In this document: piece after piece, positions 8,928 to 17,371 of the stretch
Numbering within the stretch: position 1 is the first letter of the stretch
How the letters are laid out: the number at the start of each line of letters is the position of its first letter
Source: Gemmatimonas aurantiaca
Lineage (GTDB): Bacteria; Gemmatimonadota; Gemmatimonadetes; Gemmatimonadales; Gemmatimonadaceae
Assembly (NCBI RefSeq): GCF_037190085.1
Contig: NZ_JBBCJO010000002.1
Location: 248,001 to 312,000, forward strand
Direction of reading: 5' to 3'
Length of the DNA: 64,000 nt
The notes under the pieces: generated by a model
The model's database searches: none
Seen by the model: the letters and a program-made list of their open reading frames with translations, nothing else
What the model was told of the DNA's origin: nothing
Position numbers and translations under genes: made by a program

Positions 8928-11072
8928 ATGGCCACTTCGACCCGTCCGAGCCGCGCCCGCCAGGCGGCGACTTCAGAGCCGACGCCGAGCGCGCCCGCCC
9001 TCTCGCGCGAGCAGCTGCTCGATGCGTTCCGCGTGATGTACACCTCACGCCGACTCGACGACAAGGAAATCCAGCTCAAGCGCCAGAACCGCATCTTCTT
9101 CCAGATCTCCGGCGCCGGACACGAAGCGATCATGACCGCCGCGGGCCTGGCCACCAAGCCGGCCTACGACTGGTTCTATCTCTACTACCGCGACCGCGCA
9201 CTCTGCCTGCAGCTGGGCATGACGCCGGCCGAGATGCTCTACAGTGCCGTCGGCGCGGCCGTCGATCCGAATTCGGGCGGCCGTCAGATGCCCAGCCACT
9301 GGGGGCACAAAGACCTGAACATCGTCTCGGTCTCCTCGCCCACCGGCACGCAGTTCCTGCAGGCCGTCGGCAGCGCCGAAGCCACGTTGCGCGCCGCGAA
9401 GACCGACCTGGCCGACGACAGCTTCCATGGCGACGAAGTCACCATCGTCACCACCGGTGACGGCACGACCTCCGAAGGCGAGTTCTGGGAGTCGCTCAAC
9501 ACGGCCTCCAACCTCAAGCTGCCGGTCGTCTACATCGTCGAGGACAACGGCTACGCGATCTCGGTGCCGGTCGAAGTGAACACCGCCGGCGGCTCGATCT
9601 CCAAGCTCGTCGCGTCGTTCCCGGGCCTCTACATCCAGGAAGTCGACGGCTGCGATCTGCTGGCGTCGTACGAGGTCATGCAGCGCGCGGTGCAGTACGC
9701 CCGCGAGCGCAAGGGACCGGCGCTCGTGCACGCCAAGGTCATCCGCCCGTACTCGCACTCGCTGTCGGACGACGAAGTGTTCTATCGTCCGCCCGAGGAG
9801 CGGGAAGCCGATGCGGCGCGCGATCCGATCACGACGTTCCCTGCCTGGCTCATCGCCGAGGGGCATGCCACCGAAGCCGAGATCCAGGCCATCCGCGATG
9901 CGGCCGACGCAGAGATCCTCGCCGCCACCGACGACGCGCTCGCGCAGCCGCAGCCGGCGCCGGACACGGTGACCTATGCCGTGTACTCGCCCGATGTGGA
10001 CCCCACGTCGGAACGCTTCGACACGGAAGACGATCCGCAGTTCAGCGGCGAGCCCACCACCATGGTGGATCTGCTCAACGCCTGCATGCGCGACGAGATG
10101 GCCCGCGACGAACGCATCCTCGTGTTCGGTGAAGACGTGGCCGACGTCTCGCGCGAAGAGTACCTCGGCAAGGTCAAGGGCAAGGGCGGGGTGTTCAAGG
10201 TGACCCACGGCCTGCAGAGCAAGTTCGGCGGTGCGCGCGTGTACAACTCGCCGCTCGCCGAAGCCAACATCATCGGACGCGCCATCGGACTCGCGCACCG
10301 CGGCTTCAAGCCGGTGGTCGAAATCCAGTTCTTCGACTACATCTGGCCGGCCTTCATGCAGTTGCGTGGTGAACTCGCCACCATGCGCTGGCGTTCGAAC
10401 AACGCGTTCACCGCACCGGTGGTGGTGCGCACCACGTACGGCGGCTACATCCGCGGCGCCATCTATCACTCGCAGACGGGCGCGTCGCTGTTCACGCACA
10501 ACCCCGGCCTGCGTGTGGTGTGCCCGAGCAATGCGCTCGACGCCAACGGTCTCTTGCGCACCGCCATCCGCGGCGACGACCCGGTCATCTTCCTCGAGCA
10601 CAAGCACCTGTACCGGCAGACGTACAACAAGGGGCAGTATCCCGGCCCCAACTTCATGATCCCGTTCGGCAAGGCGTCCATCCTGCGTGAAGGTTCCGAC
10701 ATCACGCTCGTGACGTACGGCGCCACCGTGCAGCGTGCGCTGGTGGCGGCCAAGCAGATCGCCGACGAAGGGGGCCCGAGCGTGGAGGTCATCGACCTGC
10801 GCACGCTCTCGCCGTGGGATGAAGAGACCGTGTTCAACAGCGTGAAGAAGACGGGCCGGGTCATCGTGGCCACCGAAGACTCGCTGTCGTTCGGGTACGG
10901 CGCGGAGATCGCCGCGAAGATCGCCGACGAATGTTTCGCCTGGCTCGACGCCCCCGTGCGCCGCATTGCCAGTGCGGACGCGTGGGTGGGCTACGCCCCG
11001 CAGCTCGAAGACGCCACGCTGCCGCAGGTGGAGACGTTCCGTCAGGCGTACGTGGAACTCGCGGCGTATTGA
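8928..11072 (+). CDS. 2-oxoacid dehydrogenase E1, fused alpha and beta subunits
   Basis: 714 residues from the ATG at 8928; an upstream TTG at 8892 would add 12 residues of low quality. Residues ~35-340 are the alpha part with the thiamine diphosphate motif GDGTTSEGEF...EDNGYAIS (~178-207). Residues ~375-714 are the beta part, beginning at TMVDLLNACMRDEM. The enzyme decarboxylates a branched-chain 2-oxoacid or pyruvate and hands the acyl group to an E2 lipoyl subunit. A single-chain alpha/beta form is known in several phyla. No E2 or E3 gene is next to it here, so they must lie elsewhere. Branched-chain 2-oxoacid substrate is the most likely reading. Confidence 0.9.
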   Translation: MATSTRPSRARQAATSEPTPSAPALSREQLLDAFRVMYTSRRLDDKEIQLKRQNRIFFQISGAGHEAIMTAAGLATKPAYDWFYLYYRDRALCLQLGMTPAEMLYSAVGAAVDPNSGGRQMPSHWGHKDLNIVSVSSPTGTQFLQAVGSAEATLRAAKTDLADDSFHGDEVTIVTTGDGTTSEGEFWESLNTASNLKLPVVYIVEDNGYAISVPVEVNTAGGSISKLVASFPGLYIQEVDGCDLLASYEVMQRAVQYARERKGPALVHAKVIRPYSHSLSDDEVFYRPPEEREADAARDPITTFPAWLIAEGHATEAEIQAIRDAADAEILAATDDALAQPQPAPDTVTYAVYSPDVDPTSERFDTEDDPQFSGEPTTMVDLLNACMRDEMARDERILVFGEDVADVSREEYLGKVKGKGGVFKVTHGLQSKFGGARVYNSPLAEANIIGRAIGLAHRGFKPVVEIQFFDYIWPAFMQLRGELATMRWRSNNAFTAPVVVRTTYGGYIRGAIYHSQTGASLFTHNPGLRVVCPSNALDANGLLRTAIRGDDPVIFLEHKHLYRQTYNKGQYPGPNFMIPFGKASILREGSDITLVTYGATVQRALVAAKQIADEGGPSVEVIDLRTLSPWDEETVFNSVKKTGRVIVATEDSLSFGYGAEIAAKIADECFAWLDAPVRRIASADAWVGYAPQLEDATLPQVETFRQAYVELAAY

Positions 11073-11090
11073 CGGTGGTCGCCTAGCGAA

Positions 11091-11125
11091 GAACCCCCGA
11101 TCCACGAGATGTGGATCGGGGGTTC
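11091..11125. terminator. Bidirectional hairpin terminator
   Basis: Perfect 15-bp stem (GAACCCCCGATCCAC and its complement) with a 5-base loop, lying between the convergent E1 gene (stop 11072) and the DUF4412-like gene (stop 11145). The U-tract is weak on both sides, but position and stem strength fit termination of both genes. Confidence 0.8.
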
Positions 11126-11144
11126 TGTCGTTCGTATCCGCCGT

Positions 11145-12143
11145 TCAGTTCTTCTTCTTTCTGAGCAGACCGCCGAGCCCCTGCTTGAGCGCGTCCGAGG
11201 CCGAGCCCTTCTCCTCGGCCTTCTTGCCGTCCTTGCCCTCGGCGGCCTTCGCGCTGTCCATCGACGCCGCCATGTCCGCCATCATCTTGCTCATGTCCAC
11301 GACCTCGTATCCCTTGGGGACTTCGAACATCGCGGCATCGATGGAGCCGGCCTTGATGTCGGTCACTTCGGAAGTGATGGTGTCCGCGGTGACCTTGCCC
11401 TTCTTGTCGGTCTGCTTGGACCAGGTGATGGTGCGGAGCGCGATCCCCGACTTCGCGTACTCGTTCGCGTACTTCTTCATCTCCGCTTCGAGTTCGGGAT
11501 TCGTGGCTTTCACACCCGACGCGAACGACCGTGCCCACCGCTCCATGTCCTTGGCGCCCAGATCCATGCCCTGGGCAATCCACTGATCGCTGGAGTCGGC
11601 TGTGGTGATCTTCTGATCGGGCATCATCATGGCCTTGAGCTCCATCGTGCTCGTGTACCACGTGCGCACCTTGCGGGTCTTGTAACCCAGAATGGTTTCG
11701 CCCGCGCCCATGTCCTTGAAGCGGAAGGACGTGTTGCTCATGGTCATCTTGAGCATCGGGTTGTTCATCAGCGCGCCGAAGCCGCTGCCGAAACCCTCAG
11801 CGCTCATGACCATGGCCTTTTTGTCCTTCGGGTTCACGATGACGAATTTGCCGGCATCGCCCTGCACGAGTACGTAGCCGTTCTTCTCCCCGAGCGGCGT
11901 GACACCCTCCACATAGTCCATGCGGATGTTGCCATCCTGCATGCGCACGGTGGTGAGCATGTTGCGCGATTCGCGCGTACGCTTGTCGCTGCTGGAGGAG
12001 GTCATGCGGTAGGTGAACGTCACGCCCGACGCCACGGGCGTGGGCGTGGGCGGCACGGCGGACCTGGGCAGCGGTTTGGCGGCGGTCAGCAACAGCGAAC
12101 CCACCACCAGCCCGGTAGTGGCGCGGAACGTCATGGTCATCAT
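11145..12143 (-). CDS. Exported DUF4412-like protein
   Basis: 332 residues. A signal peptide covers residues 1-22 (cleavage near AAKPLPRSA). The body is beta-rich with many Met and Lys (for example MELKAMMMPDQ) and resembles the DUF4412 family of periplasmic proteins that fold like LolA-type lipid carriers; that match is from recall of the family style and is moderate. The C-terminus is Lys-rich and low-complexity (ends LLRKKKN). A GAGG box sits 5 bases before the ATG at 12143. Function unknown. It shares a terminator hairpin with the convergent E1 gene. Confidence 0.65.
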   Translation of the reverse strand: MMTMTFRATTGLVVGSLLLTAAKPLPRSAVPPTPTPVASGVTFTYRMTSSSSDKRTRESRNMLTTVRMQDGNIRMDYVEGVTPLGEKNGYVLVQGDAGKFVIVNPKDKKAMVMSAEGFGSGFGALMNNPMLKMTMSNTSFRFKDMGAGETILGYKTRKVRTWYTSTMELKAMMMPDQKITTADSSDQWIAQGMDLGAKDMERWARSFASGVKATNPELEAEMKKYANEYAKSGIALRTITWSKQTDKKGKVTADTITSEVTDIKAGSIDAAMFEVPKGYEVVDMSKMMADMAASMDSAKAAEGKDGKKAEEKGSASDALKQGLGGLLRKKKN

Positions 12144-12281
12144 GGAATCCTCATCGTCGAAGAGCGGTCACGAACGTGGACGCGCCGAACCAACCATTTG
12201 AAACTATGCGGCCCGGGTCGGGGGGCAAGGAACGGGCCGGGAGTGTGACGAAAGGGGTGTTTGTGCTACATGGGCCCGCCG

Positions 12282-12653
12282 TCACGCCGCGATAGTCGGG
12301 ACTTCGTAGTCACGGAACTGCGCGTCACGCGTGACGATGGTCAACCCCTCGTCCTGCGCCTGCGCAATCAGGAGACGATCGAAAGGGTCACGGTGAACGG
12401 GAGGCAGACCCTGCAGTCGCTGCGTGTGTCGGAAGAGCACGGGCAACTCCCGAAAGCCCGACGCAACCACCGCTTCGTCAACCCGACGTGAACCCACCGC
12501 ACGACCGAGCGCCCGTTTGATCTCGACTTCCCACGCTGTGGCAGCGGAAACGAATACCATGTCCGCCTCGTGAATGGCTCGCTGCGCCTCGTTTGAGAGG
12601 GGCATACCCGAATCCCACCAGATGAGCACGTGGGTGTCGAGCAGCAGATTCAT
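12282..12653 (-). CDS. vapC: PIN-domain ribonuclease toxin (VapC-like)
   Basis: 123 residues, normal for VapC. The four acidic PIN positions are visible: Asp in LLLDTHVLIWW (residue 6), Glu in ATAWEVEIK (~45), Asp in DPFDRLLIAQA (~93) and Asp in VTRDAQF (~108). The toxin would cleave tRNA or other RNA unless held by its antitoxin. I chose the ATG at 12653 because it overlaps the antitoxin stop (ATGA) and begins exactly at the first PIN strand; the frame runs further upstream through the antitoxin gene but that is not coding in this frame. Confidence 0.9.
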   Translation of the reverse strand: MNLLLDTHVLIWWDSGMPLSNEAQRAIHEADMVFVSAATAWEVEIKRALGRAVGSRRVDEAVVASGFRELPVLFRHTQRLQGLPPVHRDPFDRLLIAQAQDEGLTIVTRDAQFRDYEVPTIAA

Positions 12654-12910
12654 TCGTCCGTACCTTCGAATACCTCCAGCAACTCCTGCGGCAGTGGTGC
12701 ATCGAAGTTGCGACGGATGCCCCACTGCCCACGCCCCTGTCCCGGTATGCGCTTCGCCTTCTCATCCTCGAGCGGCATCAAACGGGCCAGCGGACGGCCA
12801 GACTTGGTGATGAGAATTTCCTCTCCCGCCGCCGCGCGATCCACGAGCGATGAGAGATTCGTCTTGGCCTCGTAGAGACCCACCGATTCACGAACGACTT
12901 TCGCTGCCAT
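12650..12910 (-). CDS. vapB: Phd/YefM-type antitoxin
   Basis: 86 residues. The N-terminal part has the Phd DNA-binding and dimer pattern (GLYEAKTNLSSLVDRAAAGE then EILITKSGRPLARLMP). The C-terminal tail (ending LLEVFEGTDE) would bind and block the toxin. It precedes the PIN toxin with a 4-base ATGA overlap, giving translational coupling in the usual antitoxin-first order. A palindromic operator lies over its promoter (12916-12944), and the start codon sits where transcription should begin. Confidence 0.9.
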   Translation of the reverse strand: MAAKVVRESVGLYEAKTNLSSLVDRAAAGEEILITKSGRPLARLMPLEDEKAKRIPGQGRGQWGIRRNFDAPLPQELLEVFEGTDE

Positions 12911-12915
12911 ACTGC

Positions 12916-12944
12916 TAAATATTCATATTGACCAAATTGGTCAA
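12916..12944 (-). promoter_or_regulatory. Promoter with overlapping palindromic operator for the toxin-antitoxin pair
   Basis: On the minus strand a -35 TTGACC (12944-12939) and a -10 TATTTA (12921-12916) are 17 bases apart. The arms TTGACCAA and TTGGTCAA, separated by one base (12928-12944), form a perfect palindrome covering the -35 box. The antitoxin ATG at 12910 starts only 5 bases after the -10, so the mRNA is probably leaderless. This arrangement fits autorepression by the antitoxin. Confidence 0.75.
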
Positions 12945-13024
12945 CATCAGCCACATCCCGGTTCTCAGCGCGAGTAGCGACCCTGCGCGTATCTTCGGAC
13001 GTCCCTTCTTCGATTGGAGCTCCG

Positions 13025-15982
13025 ATGTCCTCGCCTTTCCGGCGCGCTCTGCTTCGGGTCACCCGTCTGCCGAGCTCGGCAGCGCTGGCCGCCGTGGTAA
13101 CGCTCGCGCCCGTGATCCCCAATGGGCGCATCGCCGCCCAGGGCCCGACCCATCCCATCACCGCCGCCGACATCTCGGCCTGGAAGACGCTCCGCGGTGC
13201 CACGTTGTCCAACGACGGTGCCTGGTTCGCCTATGTCGTCGCTCCCAATGAAGGCGACGCCGAGGTGGTGGTGCGACAGACCGCGGCCGGCGGCAAGGAG
13301 ATGCGCTTCCCCGTCGGGGAGGCGCCAGCGGCGGCCGGTGGTCCGTTCGGCGGCGGCTCGCTTCCGGGGCTCCAGCTCTCGGGCGACGGCAAGTGGGTGG
13401 CCATGCTGGTGTATCCCAAGGCCGCCGAGCAGAAGCGCCTGCGCCAGCAGCGCCGGCCGGTGGTGAGCAAGGCGCTGGTGGTGAACCTCGTCTCCGGTGA
13501 GACGCGGGAATTCGATCGGGTGCGTCGCATCGCCTTTGGCGGGGACGCCCCGAAGTGGCTGGCCATGCAGGCGTACGGACCTGACGCCCCGGCCGGGGGT
13601 GGCGGAGGTGGCGGTGGTGGTCCCACCGCCGGCGCGCCGGGCATGGGCGGCAATCCGCTGGGTGGTGGCGGTGGACGCGTGGAAGGCACGGACATGCTGC
13701 TGTACGAACTCGGCGCGGGCACGCTCTTCAACGTGGGCAACGTTGCCGACTTCTCCTTCGACGACAAAGGCCGCTGGCTCGCCTATACCATCGATGCGCG
13801 TGAACAGGCCGGCAACGGCGTGCAACTGCGCGAACTCGCCACCGGTGTCGTGAAGTCCATCGACGCGGGCAAGGCGCTGTATCGCCGTCTCACCTGGAGC
13901 GATACGCTGCCCGCGTTCGGATTTCTCAAAGGTACGGCCGATAGCGCCGGCACCGACACGACATGGGCCGCCATGGGCGTGTCCCGCGTGGGAGCTCCCA
14001 CGCAGCAGATGGTGACTGTTGGACTGGGCGGAAAGGCCATACTGCCTATCGGTATGGAAGTGAGCCCCGATCGTGCGCCGCGCTGGTTGGAGCAGCAGGA
14101 CGCACTGCTCATCGGCCTGCGTGTGGCCACGTCGCCGTTGCCGCGCGCCGAGCTGCTCGAAGACGACGAGCGTCCGACGCTCATTCTCTGGCACCACAAG
14201 GATCCGCGTCTCCAGAGCATGCAGTTGGTACAGGAACAGGCGGACAAGGGCTTCTCGTTCATGGCCACGTACCTGCCGGCCACGCAGCAGGTCGTGCAGC
14301 TCACCAACGCCGAGGTGCGCACGGGCACCGTGACCGCCCACGACCGCTGGATGCTGAGCAGCGAGAACCAGCCGTATGAGCGTCAGGCCAGCGTGGACGG
14401 CATCCAGTATCGCGATGTGTATCTCACCGACATGCGCACCGGCAATCGCGTGGCGGTGAAGAAGCAGATGCGTGGTTACTCCTCGCTGTCGCCGGATGGT
14501 CGTACCGTGCTGTTCTGGGACGACGGCAACTTCCACGCGTACGATGTCGCGACGAAGGCCGTCACGAATGTCACGGCCGGTGCACCGACGTCGTTTATCG
14601 ACACCGAGGACGATCACAACGTCGATCGTCCGTCCACCAATGTGATCGGCTGGAGCCGCGACGGTCGCTTCGCGCTGATCAGCGACAACTACGATGTGTG
14701 GCGCGTGGGCATGGCCGGCAGGAGCTGGGCGAACCTCACCGGCAACGGCCGGGCGGAACGCATCCGCTACAGCCGCGTCGTGTACACCGACCCCACCGAT
14801 CGCACGATCGATCTCGCCAAGCCGTTCTACATGGTGGCGATGCAGGCGCGCACGAAGAAGGAAGCCGTGGTGCGCATCGATCCGGCGAAGAACGGCGTCA
14901 TGGCCGTGACCGGATGGCGCGATGCCCGGCATGCGCCGATGCGCGCGCGCAATGCGGAGGTGTGGGTTTCCACCATCCAGACCTCCACGCGTTTCCCCGA
15001 CTACTGGCGGGTGAGCTTCGGCGCCAACGCGCTCACCGACTCGGTGCGTCTCTCCGATGCCAATCCGAACATGAACGGCGTGGCGTGGTCGGCCGGTTCG
15101 CGCCTGGTGAACTACGTGACCGACAAGGGCGATTCGCTGCAGGGCGCGCTGTACCTGCCCGCGGGATACGAAGAAGGCAAGAAGTATCCGACGCTGACGT
15201 TCATCTACGAATTGCAGTCGGACAATCTCAACACCTTCTACTCGCCCACGTTCTCGAGCTCACCGAACGCACTGATCGGCGTGCACACGTCGCGCGGCTA
15301 CGCGGTGTTCCTGCCCGACATCGTGTACAAGCTCAACGATCCGGGCATGAGTGCCGTGTGGAGCGTGGTCCCGGCCGTGAAAGCGGCCATCCGTACCGGC
15401 ATCGTCGACTCGGCCAACGTCGGACTGCACGGGCACTCGTGGGGCGGGTATCAGACGTCGTTCCTGGTCACGCAGACCAACATCTTCAAGAGCGCCGTGG
15501 CCGGCGCGCCGCTCACCGACATGGTGAGCATGTACAGCTCGGTGTACTGGAACACCGGCGGAACGAACCAGGCGATCTTCCAGAGTTCGCAGGGACGTTT
15601 CAAGGGCAACTTCATCGAGAACCGCGAGGCCTACGAGCGCAACTCGCCCAACCGGTTCGCCGACAAGGTGCAGACGCCGCTCATCATCCTGCACGACGAC
15701 AAGGATGGCGCGGTGGACTTCAATCAGGGCATCACGTACTACAACACGCTGCGGCAGCTGAACAAGGACGTGATCCTGCTGGAGTACGTGGGCGAGAATC
15801 ACGGTCTGGCGCAACTGCGCAACCGCAAGGACTACTCGCAGCGGCTCATGGAGTACTGGGACTCGTACCTCAAGAACCAGCCGGCGCCGGAGTGGCTGAA
15901 GAATGGCATCCCGCGGCTCAAGATGGACGAGCACCTGCGCGAGCAGAAGAAGAAGCTCGAGGCGAAGAAAGTAGCCATGTGA
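13025..15982 (+). CDS. S9-family (prolyl oligopeptidase-type) exported peptidase
   Basis: 985 residues with a signal peptide (1-39, ending GRIAAQ) and a GGAG box 5 bases before the ATG. A long beta-propeller-like region (~45-690) is followed by an alpha/beta-hydrolase domain. The nucleophile is Ser805 in GHSWGG, the acid is in HDDKDGAVDF and the His in GENHGLA. A Gly-rich insert at about residues 192-222 (two poly-Gly runs) interrupts the propeller, a feature also seen in the M14 peptidase at 18108. Likely role: degradation of peptides in the periplasm. Directly after the stop lies a large palindromic element (15988-16111). Confidence 0.9.
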   Translation: MSSPFRRALLRVTRLPSSAALAAVVTLAPVIPNGRIAAQGPTHPITAADISAWKTLRGATLSNDGAWFAYVVAPNEGDAEVVVRQTAAGGKEMRFPVGEAPAAAGGPFGGGSLPGLQLSGDGKWVAMLVYPKAAEQKRLRQQRRPVVSKALVVNLVSGETREFDRVRRIAFGGDAPKWLAMQAYGPDAPAGGGGGGGGGPTAGAPGMGGNPLGGGGGRVEGTDMLLYELGAGTLFNVGNVADFSFDDKGRWLAYTIDAREQAGNGVQLRELATGVVKSIDAGKALYRRLTWSDTLPAFGFLKGTADSAGTDTTWAAMGVSRVGAPTQQMVTVGLGGKAILPIGMEVSPDRAPRWLEQQDALLIGLRVATSPLPRAELLEDDERPTLILWHHKDPRLQSMQLVQEQADKGFSFMATYLPATQQVVQLTNAEVRTGTVTAHDRWMLSSENQPYERQASVDGIQYRDVYLTDMRTGNRVAVKKQMRGYSSLSPDGRTVLFWDDGNFHAYDVATKAVTNVTAGAPTSFIDTEDDHNVDRPSTNVIGWSRDGRFALISDNYDVWRVGMAGRSWANLTGNGRAERIRYSRVVYTDPTDRTIDLAKPFYMVAMQARTKKEAVVRIDPAKNGVMAVTGWRDARHAPMRARNAEVWVSTIQTSTRFPDYWRVSFGANALTDSVRLSDANPNMNGVAWSAGSRLVNYVTDKGDSLQGALYLPAGYEEGKKYPTLTFIYELQSDNLNTFYSPTFSSSPNALIGVHTSRGYAVFLPDIVYKLNDPGMSAVWSVVPAVKAAIRTGIVDSANVGLHGHSWGGYQTSFLVTQTNIFKSAVAGAPLTDMVSMYSSVYWNTGGTNQAIFQSSQGRFKGNFIENREAYERNSPNRFADKVQTPLIILHDDKDGAVDFNQGITYYNTLRQLNKDVILLEYVGENHGLAQLRNRKDYSQRLMEYWDSYLKNQPAPEWLKNGIPRLKMDEHLREQKKKLEAKKVAM

Positions 15983-15987
15983 AATAG

Positions 15988-16111
15988 GGAAGTGGGTTGA
16001 TATCAAAAGGGAGCAGGGAGGAGCTGGTCAGGAAGCAGATCGATAGGAACCGCTATTGATCTCCCCCCTGACCAGCTCCTCCCTGCTCCCTTTTGATATC
16101 AACCCACTTCC
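15988..16111. repeat. Large palindromic element, copy 1
   Basis: Perfect 45-bp inverted repeat: left arm 15988-16032, right arm 16067-16111, with a 34-base centre that itself folds (AGATCGATAG against CTATTGATCT, one mismatch). It begins 5 bases after the S9 peptidase stop. A related copy sits at 17240-17371 and a more distant one at 36860-37125. It could act as a terminator, but no U-tract of normal kind follows. Confidence 0.92.
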
Positions 16112-16128
16112 TTAAAAACCCCTGTACG

Positions 16129-16134
16129 TATAAT
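16129..16134 (+). promoter_or_regulatory. Candidate -10 box TATAAT ahead of the CxxC protein/rpsD pair
   Basis: A consensus TATAAT lies 83 bases before the ATG at 16217, just beyond the palindromic element. No good -35 is visible at 16-18 bp spacing, so this is only a candidate. Confidence 0.35.
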
Positions 16135-16216
16135 TCCGAGTGTTCTTATCCTTATTCCCCGTGAATACTTCGAACGTACTAGTTGATAGGCGTTCTCATC
16201 CAACACGGAGGCAAGC

Positions 16217-16621
16217 ATGGCGGAAGAGTTTCCGCACGTGCACGAAGAGATGCTGTTCGAATCCCGGCGCGGTTTCGTGCGTTGCTGTCGCGCATGTGGC
16301 GCGTTCGAGCTGCGGTTCGGCAATGCCATCCTCTCCATGAATGCCGCCGACCTCTCTGCCCTCACCGACACCGTCGCCGCCTACGATACCGGCCGCATGC
16401 GACCCGGTAGCACCCCCAGTGATCATGCCGTGATCTGGCTCGGGCACAATGGCGCCGGTTTCCGGTTCCGTCGCGAAGAGGTCGCCGAACTCCATCGCCT
16501 GCTCGCCGGCGCCCGTCTCTTCGCCAATCTGGGCGCGGAGATCGCCGCCGACGACGCCCCCATTCTCGACGATCCCACTGACACCGCCGCCCGGCGGTGG
16601 TCCCCCCTGGAGGAAGACTGA
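16217..16621 (+). CDS. Small conserved protein with CCxxC motif
   Basis: 134 residues, preceded by a good GGAGG box. Near the N-terminus it carries CCRACGAFELRFGNAIL (two adjacent Cys then a third after two residues), which could bind zinc or iron. The rest is mixed alpha/beta with no signal peptide or TM segment. Its stop overlaps the rpsD start by one base (TGATG), so the two are translationally coupled. I do not recognise a characterised family; a cytosolic role linked to ribosome or metal supply is conceivable from the coupling but unproven. Confidence 0.75.
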   Translation: MAEEFPHVHEEMLFESRRGFVRCCRACGAFELRFGNAILSMNAADLSALTDTVAAYDTGRMRPGSTPSDHAVIWLGHNGAGFRFRREEVAELHRLLAGARLFANLGAEIAADDAPILDDPTDTAARRWSPLEED

Positions 16622-17238
16622 TGAGCCGTCTTGGTCCCCGTGTGAAGATCATTCGCCGCCTGGGCATCCAACTCCCTGGCCTTACGGCCAAGGACGCGGA
16701 ACGCCGCCCCTACCCGCCGGGACAGCACGGGCAGGCCACGGCCCGCCGCCGCAAGGTCAGCCTGTACCGGCAGCGTCTCGAGGCCAAACAGGCGGTACGC
16801 TTCCACTACGGCATCTCGGAGAACCAGCTCCGCCGCACGTATTCCATGGCCAAGACACGCCCCGGCCGCACCGGCGACGTGATGCTCGCCATGCTCGAAT
16901 CGCGGCTCGACAACGTGGTCTTCCGACTCGGATTCGCGCGCACCATTCCCGCCGCCCGCCAGCTCGTCGTGCACGGCCATATCCACGTGAACGGCAGCCG
17001 CGTCGACCGGCCCGGCTATCGCCTCCGCACCGGCGACATGATCAAGCTCGATCCGCGCATGGCCGAGAATCCGCACATCATCGAGCAGCTTTCGCGCGGC
17101 CCGCAGGTCAAACTGCCTGGCTGGCTGGCCAAGACGGACGACACCCCGCTCGAAGGCCGCATGATCTCGCCGCCGACCCGGGAAAGCGTGCCCTTCGCGG
17201 TCAATGATGCGGCGATCGTGGAGTACTACGCCCGGTAA
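16621..17238 (+). CDS. rpsD: 30S ribosomal protein S4
   Basis: 205 residues, the typical bacterial length. It begins MSRLGPRVKIIRRLG, contains the YPPGQHG motif, the SMAKTRPGRTGD loop, and the S4 RNA-binding domain around residues 98-160 (MLESRLDNVVFRLGFA...GHIHVNGSRVDRPGY). S4 nucleates 30S assembly. The N-terminal zinc-binding Cys cluster of some S4 proteins is absent, so this is the Cys-free form. It is not in the usual S13-S11-S4-rpoA cluster here. Large palindromic elements lie before the upstream partner gene and right after the rpsD stop. Confidence 0.96.
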   Translation: MSRLGPRVKIIRRLGIQLPGLTAKDAERRPYPPGQHGQATARRRKVSLYRQRLEAKQAVRFHYGISENQLRRTYSMAKTRPGRTGDVMLAMLESRLDNVVFRLGFARTIPAARQLVVHGHIHVNGSRVDRPGYRLRTGDMIKLDPRMAENPHIIEQLSRGPQVKLPGWLAKTDDTPLEGRMISPPTRESVPFAVNDAAIVEYYAR

Positions 17239-17239
17239 T

Positions 17240-17371
17240 AAGGATTCTTCGTTTTATATCAAAAGGGAGCAGGAGGGAGTTGGCCAGGATGGAGATCAAT
17301 AGTGGTTCCTATCGATCTCCTCCCTGATCAGCTCCTCCCTGCTCCCTTTTGATATGAAACCCAGAGTCCTT
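17240..17371. repeat. Large palindromic element, copy 2
   Basis: Imperfect inverted repeat with 63-bp arms (17240-17302 and 17309-17371) and a 6-base loop. The outer part matches copy 1 (TATCAAAAGGGAGCAGG and so on), and the centre reads as the reverse complement of the copy-1 centre, so the two copies are in opposite orientation. It fills the whole gap between the convergent rpsD and the minus-strand gene at 17370 and even includes that gene's stop codon; it may terminate both. Confidence 0.92.

Noticed and set aside
9045..11105. 686-residue minus-strand open frame
   Set aside because: Antisense to the E1 dehydrogenase gene, which has family motifs and good codon use. GC-rich DNA leaves long chance frames.
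12965..14932. 655-residue minus-strand open frame
   Set aside because: Antisense to the S9 peptidase gene; no start context or family motif.
16003..17371. The two palindromes as ends of a transposon carrying rpsD
   Set aside because: Each copy is itself a complete hairpin, no transposase lies between them, and the enclosed genes are essential housekeeping type.
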